Positions 58,354 to 64,000 of a stretch of DNA of 64,000 bases are shown here, one piece after another. The notes under the pieces are model-generated. The model saw nothing but the letters and a program-made list of their open reading frames with translations. It was not told the DNA's origin and ran no database searches. A program made the position numbers and the translations under genes. This stretch comes from Asterella californica (taxonomy: Eukaryota; Streptophyta; Marchantiopsida; Marchantiales; Aytoniaceae): positions 26,149,001 to 26,213,000 of the forward strand of contig JAYKYS010000008.1 of NCBI GenBank assembly GCA_036924285.1, given 5' to 3'. Numbering within the stretch: the stretch's first letter is position 1; every line of letters begins with the position of its first letter.

Positions 58354-58461
58354 GTTAGAAATGTTGGAGCTCAGATCAGTTTGCAGACCGTAGTAATATA
58401 GTTCACCGTTAGAAATGTTGGAGCTCAGATCAGTTTGCAGACCGCAGTAATTTAGTTCACC
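58354..58461. repeat. 54-bp tandem duplication
   Basis: Two copies starting gttagaaatgttggagctc at 58354 and 58408, differing at about two bases. Confidence 0.95.
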
Positions 58462-59422
58462 GAAGTTTCTTGTTCCTTGCACGATGAATTCTTTTGTGGA
58501 CTGTTCACGTGCAAAGTGCGTGACCCTGCACAGTGTGTCTCTGGTTCATCTCGAGTTTGCGCTTCTCTGCGATAGTGTATTGTAGAAAGGATGAACCTGA
58601 AACTGCAGCTGTAAGTATTACATCTCTGCCGTTTCCCCGTGACAAGAAAGAAGAACAGAAGCTGAAGCTTGTAAGTAATCCATGCTTTTCTGGAGCCGAA
58701 GGTATATTACCACGCACTGCCTCAAGTCAATTGTAGTTAGGCTTACAGGGATGCAAGAGACCGATGGCGAGGTAAGCACGGAATGTTGATACTCTCTAAC
58801 TTTGTCCATCGGTAGTGGTCATTTGATACTGAGCCCCACTGTTCACTTGAAGGTGGAAGGGTGACTGTGCCCTGCACGAAGTCATGGTATCTCTTACTAT
58901 CCATTGAACAGGTATTTTACTTTTCGAGTCCCCGGGCAACACCAGAGCTCCCTCAGTCCCCCGAAATGGAGATTGTTTCCCATGACCGGTATGGAGTGAA
59001 GGTAAGAGACCCCGGCTGCGCAGGACCGGGCGGGGCGATGCAAGGCCAAGGACGATGTGCTGGAGGTTTTGATGGCGTGTATTTCAAAAGAACAATGTAA
59101 TGTATCGCATGTTACCTGTCCCAACCAATTCAGAGCCCAAGCCACTGCAACGCTCCTTCACCTGCACGGGAATTCCTCCTTGTTCATTCTCTTGTTCAGG
59201 AGATGAGTCGACAACATTTTCTTCTTGTGATCAGTGTAGACGATAGCTTAATTGGTCATATTGGTGTTCAGTGAGTGTACAGATCCCCAGTAACGCACTG
59301 TCATTGGCGGTTAGCCGTTCTATGTTGTTTGTCCACACAAGAAATAACGGAAATAGTTTGTCTCTATTGAACAGAACAGAACTTCTCCCTCAGAACAAAC
59401 CGAAGGCAAGCTTGAGTCGATA
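58462..59422. other. No gene recognised
   Basis: Several GT/AG-flanked short open stretches (for example EPETAAVSITSLPFPRDKKEE near 58590 and PELPQSPEMEIVSHDRYG near 58945) could be exons of an unknown gene, but no start, frame continuity or family is apparent. Confidence 0.3.
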
Positions 59423-59493
59423 ACTAGTTTTTTACAGAAGTCATTGCCGAACGAATATCGACTAGTTTTTTACAGAAGTCATTGCCGAACGAA
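59423..59493. repeat. 38-bp tandem duplication
   Basis: Two copies of actagttttttacagaagtc... at 59423 and 59461, identical over the first 33 bases. Confidence 0.95.
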
Positions 59494-61087
59494 CTCAATC
59501 CAGATCGGTAGGTTCCCGGTTACCAACAGGGACTCACAGTTGCAGAATATACTTAGTTGCATGTATAGTTTGTAGGTCTATCCGTAGATACTAGTGAGAC
59601 ACTTGGAGTGTACGTAGTGTGGGTGTAGCGGCCTCCTCCATGCTATGCTGAAAATGTCGCGTCTGAAATCCAAAATCCAAAATCTCCCTCAACAACATGT
59701 ATTGGATTTGTACTCAGCTCAATCTGACCGCCGTCTGAAGCATCACGCCCTTCGACTAGAATATATATTCATCCACATCTTCTAGGACGTCTGTGATGTT
59801 TGCACCACATTCTTAAAATTCTAGAACGTAAGACGTTTGTAAACCGAGAGCAAGAATGGAACCAGGAAATCAACGTCAATTCCAAAAAGACTAGACAGAA
59901 GAAGAAGAAACTACACGGCTGCTTCCTTCAATTTCACACACTAAAATGAGATACATGTGAACCATGAGCATTTCTCTGTAACTATTTGGCAGTCGTGAAG
60001 AAGCCAAAAACTTGAAGAAAAATCTTAAGAAGACTTATCACTTACACACTGCTATAGCGGTGATTGCAGTGACCCTTAATAATTGAGTGTGCAACAGTTA
60101 AATGAAACAACACGTTCAGTAGTGCCCGTACCATCGAACCTTTCACCCACGGTCACGTCATGCCTTCTCCCTCTCTTCACTCTGGATTATCAAGTTACAC
60201 TGCGAAGGAGGAGCGCTAGCTGTTCTCAGCTACAGCTAACTAGATGAGATCGACTGCGTAAGCAAGCGCAAGTCCGATAATACTAGGATTCATCGCGACT
60301 GCAGTCGCCACTAGAACCCATCCGGTTGAGGACTTGAGGAAGACATTTTCGATTCACGGGGACTGATGTTCCTGAGGGGATTGAGAAAGTAAACACTTGA
60401 TCCAACATTCAGCTTCTTCCGTTAACTATTACATGACATGATAATACATGTGAGTGACACTGCTGCCTGCAAAGGACTCTTTGTACTCTGGCTAAATTCT
60501 AAACTGACTCAAGTGTCTATGCCTTGGCTAGATATTAAATCTCACCCAAGAGTCTAGGAAAACAGAGGCACAAACGAATCAATGCAAGAACCTTGAGCGA
60601 AAGGAAATGATTTCCAGAGTCTAACTAGAGAAGTAATCTCTCTCGCGGTAAAGTTAAAATAAAATTTGTTTTTCAGTATTCTCACTGGAAACACAAACAA
60701 CTACGGTAGTGGAACACGCTCCAAGATGAATAGTATATAGAGGATACTGTAAACAAAACTAAGGATTCCAAAAGCGATCAACTCCAAAATAAATAGTTCA
60801 ATAGCGTTCAACTTTTGGGAATTGCGTTCCAGATTTGTTCACAATACCTCCCGATAATTGAAACAAAACACTCTAAACTTGAGAGTTAAGGATATATATA
60901 GCGGTCATCTCTACAACTAAGATTTCAATAGCGCTTGACTTTTGAGAACTGCCTTTGAGTTCTCTTTACTTATGCTGTCATTTGAACCAGCTATCTTCAC
61001 ATGTTTTGGATTCCTGTTATGTCATTTCTAAAATATGAGTAGTCTGGGCTCTTTAATCCTACTTGCATTTATAGGACGCAACTGTGT
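59494..61087. other. No gene seen
   Basis: AT-rich intergenic DNA without ORFs or recognisable repeats. Confidence 0.5.
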
Positions 61088-61096
61088 ATTCAAGCA

Positions 61097-61462
61097 CATT
61101 TCGAGCACCTGCATATTCACCTCCTCCATCTTTCGATGGAGGAGGCAAATATACAGGTGGTTAATTTAGTACCTAACCCTTCCGGTAGGAAGGGTTAGGT
61201 ATTAAATTAAACATCACTGTATTTTAATGAATTAACGACTATGGGGTCCCGGTCATATACCTTGTGAAGCGCAACAGTCAACTCCAGACTTATGGGTTAT
61301 CTTCTACCTTCCCCGGGTTTCCAGGCATAGGTAACATATAACACTTATAAAATATTTTAATCTTTTATATTTACTTAGTATATATTTTTTATATAACACC
61401 TATGTATATTCCCGATAACATGAAGCGAGCAAAAGTTCCCCCGGAGTTCATCCAGCATGCAT
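61097..61462. mobile_element. 360-bp non-autonomous element, copy 2
   Basis: Core 61103-61462, same length as copy 1 and differing at only a few bases. The 9-bp word attcaagca occurs at 61088-61096 and 61463-61471 as target duplication; six extra bases (catttc) separate the left one from the shared core. Same two hairpins, including the tacctaacccttcc stem (loop ggta here, ggca in copy 1). Confidence 0.87.
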
Positions 61463-61471
61463 ATTCAAGCA

Positions 61472-63324
61472 ATGGTTCTTCTGTTAGTGAAGGTCAGCAT
61501 TGTGAAAATGATCTTTAGAGGCAGTGAAGCTTGGAAGGAAGAATGTTGAGGCCTGCCTCCTCTTGTAAAGATACTCAGGCTTATTAGAAGTCTCGGTTAT
61601 GTCATTCTGAACTTAGGTTTGGGAGTAAGAAGAGCTTTATAATTCTTTTCCTGATTGGTAACAATATCTCAACAATCATTGCTTCTAGTTTTTCCCTTCC
61701 TCTCGACGAGCGTAGGATTTGATGTATTGCATTATACGATCAGCTAGATAGCAGTTAGCAGCCAATATTAAACATCATATGTTTTTTTTATTTGTGGCAC
61801 TGAATCACGTGGTAGATCGCAGTAGTACATCATATTATATAGTGTTTTTTTCCACTATAATCTCTTTAACCATTCTAGAAATTAATTCGGGTTATAAACA
61901 AAAGCAAGGGTTAAAGCGAAGACTGATTGTCTGTTCCAGAAAAAAGAGCGAATTTATTTCCAAATGGGAGCCCCGTTTCTTACCCAAGTGCGGTTATATA
62001 ATTATAACAATCTTTTCTATCTGAACTGAGAAGTGTAAAACTGAGCTTCGTTTATTTTTTGAGGGTCTTCTTTTGACAGTTCTTTCCTTGAAGGGTTCAA
62101 ACTGAACCATTAGATTTAGTGAAACTAGTTGTTCTCGGATAGTTTCCTCTTCCTCTTCTGCTTATTATACTTTCATTTCTCTGGATACACATTCTTCTTG
62201 AACCCATGAAAAATATTCAATGTTTTTAACACTGAATTATTTTTCATACTCTCAAACGTTTTCTTTCTCGAAAATGCATTTGCAACCTAGATGAATTTTC
62301 ACCCTATTTTTCTGCTTTTCCTCTTTCCTCCAAGTAGCATGCATATTTGTCTCACCTGTTCATTTGAGTTCTTGCTTATCTTACGCTAATCATTCCTGTT
62401 TGGAAATCCAATTATTAAACTTTATGATTTTCAGCTGTTCAAGGTGCTATTCTGTCGGGAACTAATACAGTTTATCTCTTGTGTGATTGATATTATAATA
62501 TAATAATTGAATAATAATTCCAATATTAACCTTTTGTCAACTGCATATCTTGTGAATGCGGTTGATGGACGATGGGACTCTACTCTGGAGGTGTTTACAC
62601 GACTAGTGGGCGTTCCTTCCTCCTGTGCAGATTCCAGTATCCGTCAAAAAGTGCCGCATTTTGCCCTTTCCGGAAAGGTTGCAATCTTCTACAGGAGTTC
62701 TTTTCCTGTACCGCAGGAAGCATGCATATATATATTTACTCTTTTCCATGTGCAGATGGAGGAGATATATGTCGATACCGGAACCCTAAACCCACAACAT
62801 GGAAGGAAGAATACAAGGACTTCGACTGCAACAGGGAAATTATGTGAAAGAAGACGATTGCACAGTAATAAGAAAAGATTTCTCGTGAGTCTTGTTGGCA
62901 TTCTGACTAGCGTGAAGTTACTGTAAAGGAGGATTGTAACAAGGAGGGTTATAAGGTTATAATAAAAGAGGGTTTACCTTGATCGTAAACTAATGATGAT
63001 CTCAAAGCGGTGTCGTGTTGTGGTACGGCTCTTGTGTGAAATTATCATAAAACTTAAGATGTGTTTCTGTTTTATGTCTCATGAACTTTATCATGTAACT
63101 CGTCGAATGGTGTGATGGATGTCATGTCTCTATTATCTATTTAAGTCATCGGACGATAGTGAAACATGCAGAATCAACAAATCGGTGCGCGTTCACTTCA
63201 ATGGTCCTTGTTGTCGAATTTGGGTATAAAATGATGGATCTAGAGTTCGTAAGATATTCTCTCTTATTGGATGATTCTTGAGAGTTCTTGATGATCTACA
63301 TGGAAGAGTGAAGAACTCTGAGAG
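61472..63324. other. No gene recognised
   Basis: AT-rich. The longest reading frame (62507-62926, 139 codons) begins in low-complexity MNNNSNINLL, has no motif and no intron or neighbour support; I treat it as chance. Confidence 0.45.
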
Positions 63325-64000
63325 TGGTGGTTATGGACGAAGGTTTGATACCGGTGTCGGAGTGTGATCCGTCTACCTAGGAAAGCGCCGGGCTTCTGGC
63401 TGTGGTTGTTTACTCAAGAGGTTGGCTTTCAGGTCACAACAGGGGCTATAAACACTCACACAGGTGTGTAGGATCCTCTAATATGCTCAAAAAGCGAAAT
63501 TTAGGTCTAACTAGTAGTAATAGGTTTAGGCGGTGAACTTTGACACTCAAGGAGAGAAAAACTATGAAGGTTTAGACTTCTAAACTTCCCGTACATGTAA
63601 ATGAGGTACTACTGGAAAAACACACGAAGTTTCAGCCTGAGATCAAATTCTAGCACCGAGATGTTGACAGAAAAGTTCTGAGTAAAAGAATTATGGCAAT
63701 TTTTGGTACCCAGATGGCTATTTCAACCTAGAACAGAAGATTGGCTCGATGAATTTCAAATATTCTCATAGTATTTGAAGACTACAGGATGTTGAACATC
63801 CCTGTGAAGTTGGGACTCCTTAATGTACACAGAACTCCAGATCTCCTCTTCTGAAGTCGCTGCTCTAGATTAAGAGCTTTTCAGACCCCCTCAGCTTCAG
63901 CGGCCGCCATGAATTACTCAGTCACTCAATCGATATGAAACTTTTTGGGAAATCGTAGCCCTGCTGGCAGAGAACACAACCTCGAAGTTTTGAAGCAATT
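63325..64000 (-). repeat. Diverged G2-type LTR fragment, cut by window edge
   Basis: The minus strand aligns with the second half of the G2 LTR: shared words include cagcagggctacgat, gatctggagttctgtgt, cccaacttcacag, catttacatgta and agtaaacaacca. It is much more diverged than the two G2 LTRs are from each other. The low-coordinate end is near 63325; the rest lies beyond 64000. Confidence 0.8.

Noticed and set aside
58462..59145. Second multi-exon gene downstream of the CUE gene
   Set aside because: Short GT/AG-flanked open stretches exist, but no start, consistent phase or recognisable protein could be assembled.
62507..62926. 139-codon plus-strand reading frame
   Set aside because: Low-complexity start, no motif, AT-rich surroundings; probably chance.

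Overview
The window looks like land-plant nuclear DNA. The anchor is one intact five-exon host gene (55566-57902) encoding a CUE-domain/coiled-coil protein whose C-terminal half matches, from memory, a conserved plant family (Arabidopsis At5g32440 type). Almost everything else is transposable-element DNA. The species cannot be named from sequence alone; the retroelement types make a non-angiosperm (bryophyte, lycophyte or similar) my guess, at low confidence.

Bases 1-47262 are a nested stack of LTR retrotransposons. An old Ty1/copia element (pieces at 3-517, 27147-27431 and 42414-39458) is split by a minus-strand Ty3/gypsy element G1 (518-27142, TSD gtcc). G1 is split by a plus-strand Ty3/gypsy element G2 (4254-23220, TSD acgt). 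G2 is split by a minus-strand element G3-B (6654-16677). A second G3 copy, G3-C (27431-35439), sits in the copia element and has lost its 5' LTR. At the G1, G2 and solo-LTR insertions, removing the insert plus one 4-bp TSD rejoins the host reading frame exactly.

Bases 33444-44433 carry two G3 LTRs in opposite orientation around an inverted segment. The copia element and a separate coiled-coil gene (element X, 36502-35440 and 44434-45644) both break at these LTRs and both rejoin in frame only if 35440-42414 is flipped. This is direct evidence of an inversion by LTR-LTR recombination. Element X DNA is extraordinarily rich in the word GAAGAC/GTCTTC, in coding and non-coding parts alike.

G2 and G3 are related families with a gag carrying a CCHC knuckle, a DHG-type aspartic protease, and an RT and integrase that resemble basidiomycete Ty3/gypsy proteins more than usual plant ones. 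Both carry a short hairpin exactly 18 nt before the 3' LTR, with two compensatory base-pair changes between families. G3 LTRs are about 2 kb long, and their U3 is built largely of tandem repeats (three units of about 157 bp plus about five degenerate units of about 180 bp).

From 47263 to 64000 the sequence is intergenic with decayed repeats, a GAGCACCGAGAGC minisatellite, several short tandem duplications, two nearly identical 360-bp non-autonomous elements with their own target duplications (53021 and 61103), the CUE gene, and at the right edge a diverged antisense G2-type LTR (63325-64000). No tRNA, rRNA or CRISPR array was seen.
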